The notes under the pieces were generated by a model that saw only the letters and a program-made list of their open reading frames with translations, made no database searches and was not told where the DNA came from. 48,883 bases of DNA from a virus, in IMG/VR virus record IMGVR_UViG_3300027977_001554, positions 1-48,883 of that record. One strand, 5' to 3'. The translations under genes were made by a program, and so were the position numbers. Each line of letters begins with the position of its first letter. The stretch's first letter is position 1. Shown in pieces: positions 1-7,298 of this stretch.

Positions 1-295
1 AAATAATTTCTTTTCGTCTTTCTCCCACATTTCTTGTGCTGTAATGTTTTTTCTAAATGGGTTTGGATAATCCGAAGCATTATATTTATTTGGGTTACCG
101 TGATAATCATCCCCATTGTATTCAATAATTTTTTTATTTTTCAAATCGGTAAAATCATATAACCACACGCCACCATTTTCTTTTTCTATTTTATACTCTC
201 CATTGTGTATCGGTAATGATATTTTCTATTTTTATTGTTTTTATTTCACCAGTTATTTTATTTCTAACAATTATTTCCGTATCTCCACTAATACA
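1..295 (-). mobile_element. Intein in the Clp P-loop, partial, with a frame change and endonuclease-like sequence
   Basis: The intein starts at Cys (codon 293-295), directly after the invariant P-loop lysine of the second Clp AAA+ domain, so the C-extein is expected to begin with Thr. Block A looks normal (CISGDTEIIVRN). The host frame stops at 191-193. Another frame, open from 225 down to the window edge, continues with intein-like HNGEYKIEKENGG and then KKIIEYNGDDYHGNP, which resembles the Vsr/EDxHD-type nuclease core found in phage inteins and free-standing homing endonucleases. No ATG opens that second frame near the junction. One base less in the T run at 222-225 would join the two frames. 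It is therefore a frameshifted intein, an assembly error, or an unusual split; the window end prevents a decision. Confidence 0.75.
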
Positions 296-1516
296 CTTAC
301 CCACCCCAGTTGAACCTAAGAATATGAATGAACCAATTGGTTTATTGGGGTCTTTAATCCCCAATCTATTTCTTCTGATAGCTTTGGCGATTTTCATTAC
401 AGCGTCGGATTGACCAATAACTTTTGATGATAAATTATCACCCAATGTTGATAGTTTATTGGTTTCATCTGAATTCATTTTTGATATTGGTATTTTTGTC
501 ATATTGGACACAACCTCATATACTAGCTCAACGGAAATTTCTTTCTTTTCGTTTAACAAATCGGATTCAAATTTTTTCTTTTCTTCATCTAGTTTATCCA
601 ATATTTTAGTTTCCTTATCTCTTAAATCAGCCGCCAATTCATAATTTTGACTTTTAACAACTTCAATCTTTTGTTGTTTGATATCTTGAGCTTTCTGTTT
701 CAAATCTTCAATAATTTGTGGCATCTTAGTATCAACTTGACTTCTTGCACCAACTTCATCAATAATGTCAAAGGCTTTGTCAGGAAATTCTCTATCTGTG
801 ATATATCGTTCCGCCAAATCAACACAAAGTTTTAGGACTTCATCGCTATAAGTTACTTTATGATAATTTTCATATTTGTCTTTAGTGTTTGTTAAGATAT
901 TTAACGTTTCTTTTTTTGTTGAGGGGTCAACAATTACTTTTTGGAATCTTCTTTCTAATGCCCCATCTTTTTCAAAGTTCTTTCTATATTCATCTAGGGT
1001 TGTCGCACCAATACATTGGATTTCCCCTCTTGCTAATGCTGGTTTGAATATGTTGGAGGCATCTAATGACCCTGATGAATTTCCAGCACCAACTATTTGG
1101 TGGATTTCATCAATGAATAGAATTATATTTGGAGCATTTTGAAGTTCATCAATAATGATTTTCATTCTTTCTTCAAATTGTCCTCTATATTTTGTTCCAG
1201 CGACAATGGATGTCATATCTAGGGACATAATTCTTTTGTCCATTAGATTTCTTGGACATTCTCCATTTAATATTTTAAGGGCAAGACCCTCTACTATAGC
1301 CGTTTTACCGCAACCAGGTTCTCCGATGATAATTGGGTTATTCTTTTTTCTTCTTGAAAGAATTTGTGCAATTCTAGTTATTTCTCTATCTCTACCTACC
1401 ACCGGATCTAATTTTCCTTCTTCGGCAAGTTTGATTAAATCTTTTGCAAAGTTATTTAACACTGGTGTGTCCCCTTTGCCCTTGTTTGAGTAGTCTCCGT
1501 CTTTTGAATCTATCAT
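191..1516 (-). CDS. ClpC/ClpB-like AAA+ unfoldase, first part, ending inside an intein
   Basis: ATP-dependent protein unfoldase of the Hsp100/Clp family. The first AAA+ domain is complete: Walker A GEPGCGKT at residues 65-72 and Walker B IILFIDEIH at 131-139. A middle region with a UVR-like helix pair (about 283-303) follows, which is a ClpC hallmark. The second AAA+ domain starts at about 365 (VIGQSDAV) and reaches its Walker A GSTGVGK at 401-407. There the reading frame enters an intein (Cys408, then ISGDTEII) and stops 34 residues later. The usual Clp N-terminal repeat domain is absent; the protein begins just before domain 1. The rest of the second ATPase domain must lie beyond the window's left edge. 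Phage Clp-like ATPases may remodel host proteolysis; that role is inference. The family call is firm, the functional state uncertain because of the frame change. Confidence 0.88.
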   Translation of the reverse strand: MIDSKDGDYSNKGKGDTPVLNNFAKDLIKLAEEGKLDPVVGRDREITRIAQILSRRKKNNPIIIGEPGCGKTAIVEGLALKILNGECPRNLMDKRIMSLDMTSIVAGTKYRGQFEERMKIIIDELQNAPNIILFIDEIHQIVGAGNSSGSLDASNIFKPALARGEIQCIGATTLDEYRKNFEKDGALERRFQKVIVDPSTKKETLNILTNTKDKYENYHKVTYSDEVLKLCVDLAERYITDREFPDKAFDIIDEVGARSQVDTKMPQIIEDLKQKAQDIKQQKIEVVKSQNYELAADLRDKETKILDKLDEEKKKFESDLLNEKKEISVELVYEVVSNMTKIPISKMNSDETNKLSTLGDNLSSKVIGQSDAVMKIAKAIRRNRLGIKDPNKPIGSFIFLGSTGVGKCISGDTEIIVRNKITGEIKTIKIENIITDTQWRV

Positions 1517-1529
1517 AAGTTTTTTTATT

Positions 1530-1559
1530 CAATTATAGCCTTTTATTTTACATTTTCAA
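1530..1559 (-). promoter_or_regulatory. Candidate Bacteroidota-type promoter for the clp gene
   Basis: On the minus strand TTG (1557-1559) is followed after 19 bases by TATAATTG (1530-1537), close to the Bacteroidota housekeeping pattern TTG-N17-23-TAnnTTTG. The clp ATG begins 13 bases further on. This would suit an early gene read by host RNA polymerase. The match is by eye and the second box deviates at one position. Confidence 0.35.
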
Positions 1560-1564
1560 CAATG

Positions 1565-1579
1565 ATGACAAATTGTCAT
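1565..1579. promoter_or_regulatory. Perfect 7-base-arm palindrome between divergent genes, possible operator
   Basis: ATGACAA-A-TTGTCAT is an odd palindrome with perfect 7-base arms. It lies in the divergent intergenic region, just upstream of the candidate clp promoter. It has no following T run and so does not look like a terminator. A dimeric repressor or activator site is the simplest reading; no regulator for it is evident here. Confidence 0.35.
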
Positions 1580-1675
1580 AGATTAAAAATATATTGCCCA
1601 ATTATTTGTTTTTTGATTTTTTTGGTATATAATTAGTGTATTAGAGTATATAATAAACTTATTAAATAATAATAT

Positions 1676-2101
1676 ATGTCAAACAAAGAATTTAGTAAAA
1701 GATTTGAAGAAATTTTAAAAGACTTATTTGGGGAAAAACCATTAGGTAGTTTTTTTGATAAAATTGATTTAACTGATAATGTCAGTAATTTTAAAAAAAT
1801 TATGAAGACACCTAAAGATGGTATATTCACGTCAATTATTTTTTTTAACCCAGAATCAGATTTCAAAAAATCAAATGAATATCCTCATCAAAAAGTGGTG
1901 AATGCCCTTCAAAAAGAACTTGATGAATGTATTAAAGAACAAGACTTTGAACGTGCGACAATCTTAAGGGATGAGATTAAAAATCTAACCAAAAACAAAT
2001 CAAAAGTAGCTGACCTCCAAAAAGAATTGGAAAAGGTAATCCAAGAACAAAACTTTGAACGAGCAATTGAAATCCGTGATGAACTAAAAAAAATTAACTA
2101 A
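1676..2101 (+). CDS. Small protein with two UVR motifs
   Basis: 141-residue protein. The C-terminal half has two UVR (UvrB/UvrC) motifs, each ending in a helix of the form QDFERATILRDEIKNL: one at about residues 77-106, the other at about 110-140. UVR motifs mediate protein contacts in UvrB-UvrC and also in ClpC and its adaptor McsA. The N-terminal 75 residues are not recognised and contain no cysteines, so the zinc fingers of McsA are missing. It is divergently arranged with a Clp ATPase that itself has a UVR-like region, which suggests an adaptor role; that is inference. An intrinsic terminator follows directly. Confidence 0.75.
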   Translation: MSNKEFSKRFEEILKDLFGEKPLGSFFDKIDLTDNVSNFKKIMKTPKDGIFTSIIFFNPESDFKKSNEYPHQKVVNALQKELDECIKEQDFERATILRDEIKNLTKNKSKVADLQKELEKVIQEQNFERAIEIRDELKKIN

Positions 2102-2105
2102 ACCT

Positions 2106-2130
2106 AACCCCCAACTCAATGGGGGTTTTT
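2106..2130 (+). terminator. Intrinsic terminator after the UVR gene
   Basis: AACCCCC (2106-2112) pairs with GGGGGTT (2121-2127) around an 8-base loop and runs into TTTTT. It separates the UVR-protein gene from the next gene. Confidence 0.8.
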
Positions 2131-2143
2131 AAATATTAACACT

Positions 2144-2386
2144 ATGGGAATTTTAAGAGAAGAAATTAATGGAACAAAAATTATTAATGAAATTCAGTCA
2201 AGTAATATAAGAAGAACTGAATTTGATACAGAATCAAAAGAGTTAGTTGTGGAATTTAACAACGGACTCAGATATTTGTACGAGAATGTTCCTCATCAAC
2301 TATACACCCAATTTAGAATGTCCGAATCACAAGGAAAATTTTTCAATTCAAAAATTGCAAAATCATTTCAATATAAACGATTGTGA
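2144..2386 (+). CDS. KTSC-domain protein
   Basis: 80-residue protein that is almost entirely one KTSC domain. The segment EFNNGLRYLYENVP is followed by a helix and a closing segment GKFFNSKIAKSFQYKRL. KTSC is a small domain of unknown biochemical role named after its resemblance to the end of lysyl-tRNA synthetase, and common in phages and plasmids. The start ATG follows the upstream terminator with an AT-rich leader and no Shine-Dalgarno sequence. The family call is confident; no function can be given. Confidence 0.8.
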   Translation: MGILREEINGTKIINEIQSSNIRRTEFDTESKELVVEFNNGLRYLYENVPHQLYTQFRMSESQGKFFNSKIAKSFQYKRL

Positions 2387-2390
2387 GAAT

Positions 2391-2398
2391 ATATTTAT
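2391..2398 (+). promoter_or_regulatory. ATATTTAT element directly before a start codon
   Basis: A copy of the element seen upstream of many genes here, but ending only 5 bases before the ATG at 2404. If it acts like a T4 late -10 box, the transcript would begin at or very near the start codon (leaderless). Confidence 0.4.
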
Positions 2399-2403
2399 GT
2401 ATT

Positions 2404-3147
2404 ATGGAATCATTAAAAAATGTAATATCTAGTTTTAATACACAAAAAACATTAAACCCAAAAATGTGGGTTGATGATGGCACAAAACTTAATCCATCGG
2501 TTAGAAGAAATCTTTTGGAAATCGCATATCAATTTATTGATTCATTTGGAATGGAAGTGGTTATTGACGATATTATTATTACTGGATCAATAGCTAATTA
2601 CAATTGGTCAAAATACTCTGATGTTGATTTACACATCACAGTTGATTACAGTCAATTCCCAAAAGAACTTAAAGATTTATATATGGAATTTTTTGATTTA
2701 AAAAAAATTGTTTTTAACCAAAAAAGAGAATTAAAAATGTTTGGGTATGATGTTGAACTTTATGTTGAAGGGGTTGATGCCGAGGGTATTAGTGGTGGTG
2801 TGTATTCGGTTATGAGAGATGAGTGGATTAAAAAACCATCAAAAGAAAATTTAAAAACTAGTAAAACTGAAATTATTAAAAACTCAAAAAGGTGGATGCG
2901 TTTAATTGACACTTTAATTAAAAACTTACAAGGTGAGAGTATTGATGAAATTAATAGTGGTGTGAAGGTAATTAAAGACAAGTTAAAAAAATATCGTAAG
3001 AGTGGATTGGATAAATCAGGTGAGTTAGGGTTAGAAAATTTGGTGTTTAAAGTTTTGAGGAGAAATGGTTATATTGAAAAATTATATAATGTACCAGTTA
3101 AAATGATTGATAAAAAACTTTCTTTAGATGAAAAAGAAAAGAATTGA
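2404..3147 (+). CDS. Nucleotidyltransferase-like protein
   Basis: 247-residue protein with the signature of the pol-beta nucleotidyltransferase superfamily: GSIANYNWSKYSDVDLHI, in which the GS turn at residues 61-62 and the two aspartates at about 73 and 75 form the catalytic core. A third carboxylate may lie in the strand DVELYVEG. The C-terminal half is lysine-rich and helical and is not recognised. The substrate cannot be told; relatives include tRNA-modifying, aminoglycoside-modifying and toxin (MNT-like) enzymes. A GTG 21 bases upstream (2383) is in frame but overlaps the preceding gene; the ATG at 2404 is preferred. The superfamily call is firm, the role unknown. Confidence 0.7.
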   Translation: MESLKNVISSFNTQKTLNPKMWVDDGTKLNPSVRRNLLEIAYQFIDSFGMEVVIDDIIITGSIANYNWSKYSDVDLHITVDYSQFPKELKDLYMEFFDLKKIVFNQKRELKMFGYDVELYVEGVDAEGISGGVYSVMRDEWIKKPSKENLKTSKTEIIKNSKRWMRLIDTLIKNLQGESIDEINSGVKVIKDKLKKYRKSGLDKSGELGLENLVFKVLRRNGYIEKLYNVPVKMIDKKLSLDEKEKN

Positions 3148-3157
3148 TTATTTCAAT

Positions 3158-3165
3158 ATATTTAT
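3158..3165 (+). promoter_or_regulatory. Candidate late promoter element ATATTTAT
   Basis: ATATTTAT ends 21 bases before the ATG at 3187. The leader between is A-rich and has no Shine-Dalgarno sequence. It is the same element seen before the terminase, protease, scaffold and other late genes. Confidence 0.55.
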
Positions 3166-3186
3166 ATTATAAAAACAAAAAAAATT

Positions 3187-4380
3187 ATGGGAAAACTAAG
3201 ACCTATTGGTAGTGAGAAATTAGAAGGGATGGATAAAATAAGAAGGATGATTGAGATATCTCAATATAATCTTAATACGCCAAAACCAATTAATGAAGTT
3301 TCATCTAATGAATATAGAAAGACCTTGGCTGATGGAAATACTTATCACATTGTTAAAGAAAGAACTGGATATGTAATTAAAAAAGGACTTTACGAATCAA
3401 CTGCCGAATATATTGAACCAATCAAAAATAGAAAATTTTATCCTTCATATTCTCAAGCATTAAAACGTTTGAATTTAATAACAAAAGAGGTAAATATAAA
3501 TGAGGGTCAAACTAAAAATCTTTCATTGTTTGTTGAAAGTGATGAGCAAATGGAATATTATTTGGAAATGGACGAACAAGCTCCTCCTACAGCCCCACCT
3601 CCTGTGCCAGCACCAGCTCCCGCTCCAGCACCTACTGATATGCCTCCAGCACCTGAAGGTGATATGCCGCCTATGCCAGAAGAACCAATGCCTGAACCTG
3701 AAGAACCGATGGATATGGGGGACGATGACGATGATGATGAGGATGTTACATTTAAAACAATTCAAAAAGTAACTGGTAGATTAGCACAAAAAATTAGAAC
3801 ATTCTTGTCTAATGAAGACAACGAAATGACATCACAAGATACGAAATATGTTATTAACTCAGTTCTTTCTGCTTTAGATTTATCAACACTTGAAGATGAT
3901 GATATGGATGAAATTATGGCCAAATTTGAAGGTGGTGAGGAAGATGGTGAAGAAATGCCTGAAATGGGTGGAGAAGAAGGAGGAATGGAAGGTGAACAAA
4001 TGCCACCACCACCAATGCCTGATGAAAGTATGACACCACCACCACCCGCACCAGAGAGTGAAATTGCGGAATATCGTACACATGGGGCTAGAAAAAACAG
4101 ACATCAATCTATTGAAGAAGTTTTTGAAGAAGTTTTTTCTGAATCTAAAGTAGATAAAGTATTGGGTAAATATTTTGGTAAACAACAACATAAATCAAAT
4201 AACAATATAGTGTCAAAAATTCAAAATTTATCTGAATCATTTAAACAAGAAACTCAATCTGTTAAATTTATAAATGAGAATAATGATTTTAGACTTTTGG
4301 GTAAAAACAAACAAGGGTATTTAGTATTTGAAAATGATTATGAAAGAATTAGAGTAAGTCCAAAAGGTAATATTTTATGA
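3187..4380 (+). CDS. Probable virion protein with proline-rich and acidic segments
   Basis: 397 residues. The N-terminal 115 residues look folded and include a segment NTYHIVKERTGYVIKKGLYE. A long proline/alanine-rich stretch (about 130-180) passes into a run of aspartates, then a helical domain of about 60 residues (about 188-245), a second acidic and proline-rich stretch, and a basic C-terminal domain. No known family is recognised. It heads a run of four genes (3187-7241) with similar low-complexity acidic regions ending at a terminator before the terminase. Position among late genes and the upstream late element suggest a virion or assembly protein. That is context only. Confidence 0.6.
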   Translation: MGKLRPIGSEKLEGMDKIRRMIEISQYNLNTPKPINEVSSNEYRKTLADGNTYHIVKERTGYVIKKGLYESTAEYIEPIKNRKFYPSYSQALKRLNLITKEVNINEGQTKNLSLFVESDEQMEYYLEMDEQAPPTAPPPVPAPAPAPAPTDMPPAPEGDMPPMPEEPMPEPEEPMDMGDDDDDDEDVTFKTIQKVTGRLAQKIRTFLSNEDNEMTSQDTKYVINSVLSALDLSTLEDDDMDEIMAKFEGGEEDGEEMPEMGGEEGGMEGEQMPPPPMPDESMTPPPPAPESEIAEYRTHGARKNRHQSIEEVFEEVFSESKVDKVLGKYFGKQQHKSNNNIVSKIQNLSESFKQETQSVKFINENNDFRLLGKNKQGYLVFENDYERIRVSPKGNIL

Positions 4381-4784
4381 GTTTTTTAATTTATGTTAAT
4401 AAGTTGGGTTCTAATTACAAAGGTGAAAATTTGTATGAATTCATCTTTTCTGAAAATATAAATGATGTTTGGGGGGAATCTTGGGATAGTAAACCAGCGA
4501 ATGGTTACCCATCACCACCAGATTTGGAATTTATATCCAAAGTTGGATTATTAAAAAATGTTTTAGATTTTGAAGTTTTACAAAATTCTGATACATTTTC
4601 AATGTTTGATGGAGTGGAAGATGTTATAGCATTAGGTTGGGAGAAAGAATCAGAATCTGTAAATTTTGAAAAGGATAAAAGATTAGTATTTAGATTTGGG
4701 GATACCATTGAAAGTGTTAAAAATAAACTATACGAAAGAGATATCGTTTTAGAGTTTGAAAAAAAAGTTCAATATGAATCTTAA
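4377..4784 (+). CDS. Hypothetical protein in the pre-terminase gene cluster
   Basis: 135 residues; no family recognised. Its ATG overlaps the preceding stop codon by 4 bases (ATGA), implying translational coupling. The sequence contains GESWDSKPANGYPSPPD (about 35-51) and looks globular, with no membrane segment or signal peptide. Its last bases overlap the start of the next gene. Confidence 0.6.
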   Translation: MSFLIYVNKLGSNYKGENLYEFIFSENINDVWGESWDSKPANGYPSPPDLEFISKVGLLKNVLDFEVLQNSDTFSMFDGVEDVIALGWEKESESVNFEKDKRLVFRFGDTIESVKNKLYERDIVLEFEKKVQYES

Positions 4785-6033
4785 TAAAAAAATTGGTTTA
4801 TTATTAGATAATGGGTTTAAACCTGAATTTATTTCATCCTTAACTGAAAGTAAAATTAATTTTCTATTTGAAAAAATGTCAAAGAGAAAAGAGAATAAGG
4901 AAGCGACAACAACAACAAAAACTGAAAAGGTAACAACTTACACACCTGATGAACTCACTAAAATGAAACAACAAAACACAGGTGTGAATGTAAATAATGG
5001 TGAAGTTACTCCAACGCCCCAAGGTGGTTTAATTGTTAAACAACAAGCCGAAGGTGAAATAAAAGAAAAATTTGAATCTAAGGCGCAACAAGGTTTATTT
5101 TGGGCTAGATGTAACAAATGTAAAACTGACGATTGTAAGTGGTGTAAAATGGCTAAGGAATTTTCAAAGAGTACGTCTGAGAAACAATACAAAAAAATGC
5201 CAGAAAAAAAACATCCAAAAAAGACAGTAAAATATAAAAAGAAAGAAACTAATGAGGAATTTACAATGGCTAATTACTATGATAAGGTTGCTAGTACATA
5301 CACCAATTTAGCTAAAAGCAAATTAACCAAAGAAGAAATTATAAATAAACATTTAACAAAAATTGTTGAGTCAAATTTAAAACCAACTATGAAAAAAAGA
5401 GACTTACTCAGATTAATTGAATCTGAAAACAAAAATAAAAAAAATCTAAATGAAGATTTTTATTATGACGAAATGGGTGAAGATTTTGATATGATGTCAA
5501 AATACGAAGGAAGACCAAATTGGTATGAAGAAGATGAGGAAGACTATGAAGAGTATGATATGCCTCCAGGTAGAGAAGATGATGATACTCCAAGGCCTAG
5601 AAATAAAATGAGTCGTTTATCTCGTAGAATGAATGACCCATTTGCACCAACAATTGACCCTGGTATTAAAGAACCAAAAATTAAACCTATAGACCCTGAT
5701 GTTGAGCCTGAGTGGACACCAGATGAATATGAACCTGAAAATCCTGATGAAGATGAAGAAACAAAGATTCAAGGAAAAAGAAATATGAATGGACCAGCTA
5801 TTATACCTATTCGTATTGACCCAAATAGGAAAAGAGAAAGAGAAAGAGAAATAGAACCAGATGAGTGGCAACCAGATGAATATGAACCTGAAAATCCTGA
5901 TGAAGATGAAGAAACAAAGATTCAAGGAAAAAGAAATATGGAATTTATGTTAGAAATTAGAAATAAGTTCAATAGAACAATGAATCGTTTAAATGAAACA
6001 CATTACAAGCCAATTAAATATAATAAGTATTAA
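4774..6033 (+). CDS. Acidic, repeat-containing probable virion protein with a Cys cluster
   Basis: About 419 residues from the ATG at 4774, preferred over a codon at 4756 deeper inside the previous gene. A compact cysteine cluster CNKCKTDDCKWCK (about residues 110-122) could bind a metal ion. A lysine-rich stretch follows, then a region with LLRLIESE and a very acidic, tyrosine-rich segment. Near the end a 23-residue block (PDEYEPENPDEDEETKIQG...) is present twice, from an exact 69-base DNA repeat. Family unknown. Co-directional, and 2 bases from the next gene. Possible prohead-core or virion component by composition and position; unproven. Confidence 0.55.
   Translation: MNLNKKIGLLLDNGFKPEFISSLTESKINFLFEKMSKRKENKEATTTTKTEKVTTYTPDELTKMKQQNTGVNVNNGEVTPTPQGGLIVKQQAEGEIKEKFESKAQQGLFWARCNKCKTDDCKWCKMAKEFSKSTSEKQYKKMPEKKHPKKTVKYKKKETNEEFTMANYYDKVASTYTNLAKSKLTKEEIINKHLTKIVESNLKPTMKKRDLLRLIESENKNKKNLNEDFYYDEMGEDFDMMSKYEGRPNWYEEDEEDYEEYDMPPGREDDDTPRPRNKMSRLSRRMNDPFAPTIDPGIKEPKIKPIDPDVEPEWTPDEYEPENPDEDEETKIQGKRNMNGPAIIPIRIDPNRKREREREIEPDEWQPDEYEPENPDEDEETKIQGKRNMEFMLEIRNKFNRTMNRLNETHYKPIKYNKY
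5719..5940 (+). repeat. Exact 69-bp direct repeat within a coding sequence
   Basis: Positions 5719-5787 and 5872-5940 are identical by eye and 153 bases apart. The spacing is a multiple of three, so the duplication keeps frame and repeats 23 residues of an acidic linker. The absence of silent differences suggests a recent duplication or gene conversion. Confidence 0.85.
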
Positions 6034-6035
6034 AA

Positions 6036-7241
6036 ATGAAAAAAATTTTATACGAAGCACCTGTTGATGATTTTATGGACGATGAGTCTAAAATAAATCT
6101 ATATGCCGCACAAAAAAGAAAATATGAAAAAGCAAAAGGAGAAGGTGGGTCAAGTAATAAAATGGGTGAATTAATGTATTCATTACCGAATTTAGAACGT
6201 GAATATAAAACCCAATTAATAAATTTAGCTTTGGCTATTTTTTATAGTAAATTTCCAAAAATAAAAGAAAGGGTTGACAATGGGTTACTAAAAATGGATG
6301 TTAATTTAACTAGTAGTCCTGGTGGTAGAATAAGTCCGCAAAAAGTTGACAAACAAAAAATTGAAAAAGCCAAAGAAATTGATTCTGATTTTGATGAACG
6401 AGTTAAAGCTAGAAATTTTATTAATGCTACAACACAAGGAGCTGCTTGGTCTGAAGGATTCAATGCTTATAAAGAAATTGAAAATCAATTAAATCAGTTA
6501 AACCCTGAATTGGTAAATAAGTACAATCAATTTGAAAACTCAGCTACAGTATTTTATAACGACAATATTGAGACATTAGAACGTATGGCCGAACAATCTA
6601 GTGGTCGTGTTGCGTATACAGACCTTGTTCCAGATAATAGTAACCCAGGTAATTGGATTTTAATCGTTAGAGCACCACATTTTCCATTATTAATTCACGA
6701 ATTATATAAAGGCGGGAGGTATTATAATTCAATTTTATATACACCAAAAGACAAAAATGTAAGTAATACATTAAAAGATGTAACAGACACTCATAAACAT
6801 GAAATCCGAAATATGATTAGTGGTAGAGAAATTAGTTCTAAATTAAGATTTTTATGGGGTGAATTGGTTGATGGATATGAGACATGGATGGATGGAGCAA
6901 TTCAAACACAATTTAATAAAATGGCTAACGACAATCCAAGATTACACAATGAAATTATGTATGATGGTGTTTTAGGTAATCCTAAACCTGGAGATTCCCC
7001 AGAAAAAAAACTAAAACATCAAAAAGCTATGGATAAATTTGAAAAATTTTCACAGATGATTGTTGATGCAATTAGAAAAAATCCACCAAAAGTTGAAAAA
7101 CCTAATTATGATAAAATCATACAGAGTCAAAAAAAGGTTGAACCTATCGAACCAGAATATGATGATGATGAGGAAGAAAATGACGATGAACCAGAGGATG
7201 ATGATACAAGTTGGATGGACGATATAGACGATGAAGATTAA
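6036..7241 (+). CDS. Hypothetical late protein with acidic C-terminus
   Basis: 401 residues, starting 2 bases after the previous stop. The N-terminal half is helical and charged. The central part has HFPLLIHELYKGGRYYNS (about 223-240), which contains His-Glu but not the full HExxH of zinc peptidases. The last 35 residues are a run of Asp/Glu. Residues 7-8 form ILYE|A, which fits the (L/I)xE cleavage rule of T4-type prohead proteases. No family is recognised. It is the last gene before a strong terminator and the terminase; a head-assembly role is plausible but only from context. Confidence 0.6.
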   Translation: MKKILYEAPVDDFMDDESKINLYAAQKRKYEKAKGEGGSSNKMGELMYSLPNLEREYKTQLINLALAIFYSKFPKIKERVDNGLLKMDVNLTSSPGGRISPQKVDKQKIEKAKEIDSDFDERVKARNFINATTQGAAWSEGFNAYKEIENQLNQLNPELVNKYNQFENSATVFYNDNIETLERMAEQSSGRVAYTDLVPDNSNPGNWILIVRAPHFPLLIHELYKGGRYYNSILYTPKDKNVSNTLKDVTDTHKHEIRNMISGREISSKLRFLWGELVDGYETWMDGAIQTQFNKMANDNPRLHNEIMYDGVLGNPKPGDSPEKKLKHQKAMDKFEKFSQMIVDAIRKNPPKVEKPNYDKIIQSQKKVEPIEPEYDDDEEENDDEPEDDDTSWMDDIDDED

Positions 7242-7243
7242 AA

Positions 7244-7276
7244 AAAACCCCCCATTTAGAAATAAGTGGGGGTTTT
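7244..7276 (+). terminator. Intrinsic terminator before the terminase gene
   Basis: AAAACCCCC (from 7244) pairs with GGGGGTTTT (7268-7276) around a loop of about 14 bases. It ends the preceding four-gene cluster; a late promoter element begins two bases later. Confidence 0.8.
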
Positions 7277-7277
7277 G

Positions 7278-7285
7278 ATATTTAT
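7278..7285 (+). promoter_or_regulatory. Candidate late promoter element before terL
   Basis: ATATTTAT ends 13 bases before the terminase ATG at 7299 and lies just behind a terminator, so the terminase must have its own promoter here. Confidence 0.6.
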
Positions 7286-7298
7286 GTAGAAAGGATTT

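Noticed and set aside
116-1493. Plus-strand open frames opposite the Clp gene
   Set aside because: The minus-strand frame encodes unmistakable Clp motifs; the plus-strand frames are hydrophobic or Ser/Phe-rich complements without family features.
3500-4191. Open frames in other registers over the Pro/Asp-rich gene (one Trp/His-rich on the minus strand)
   Set aside because: Low-complexity shadows of the 3187-4380 gene; amino-acid content reflects the codon bias of the real frame.
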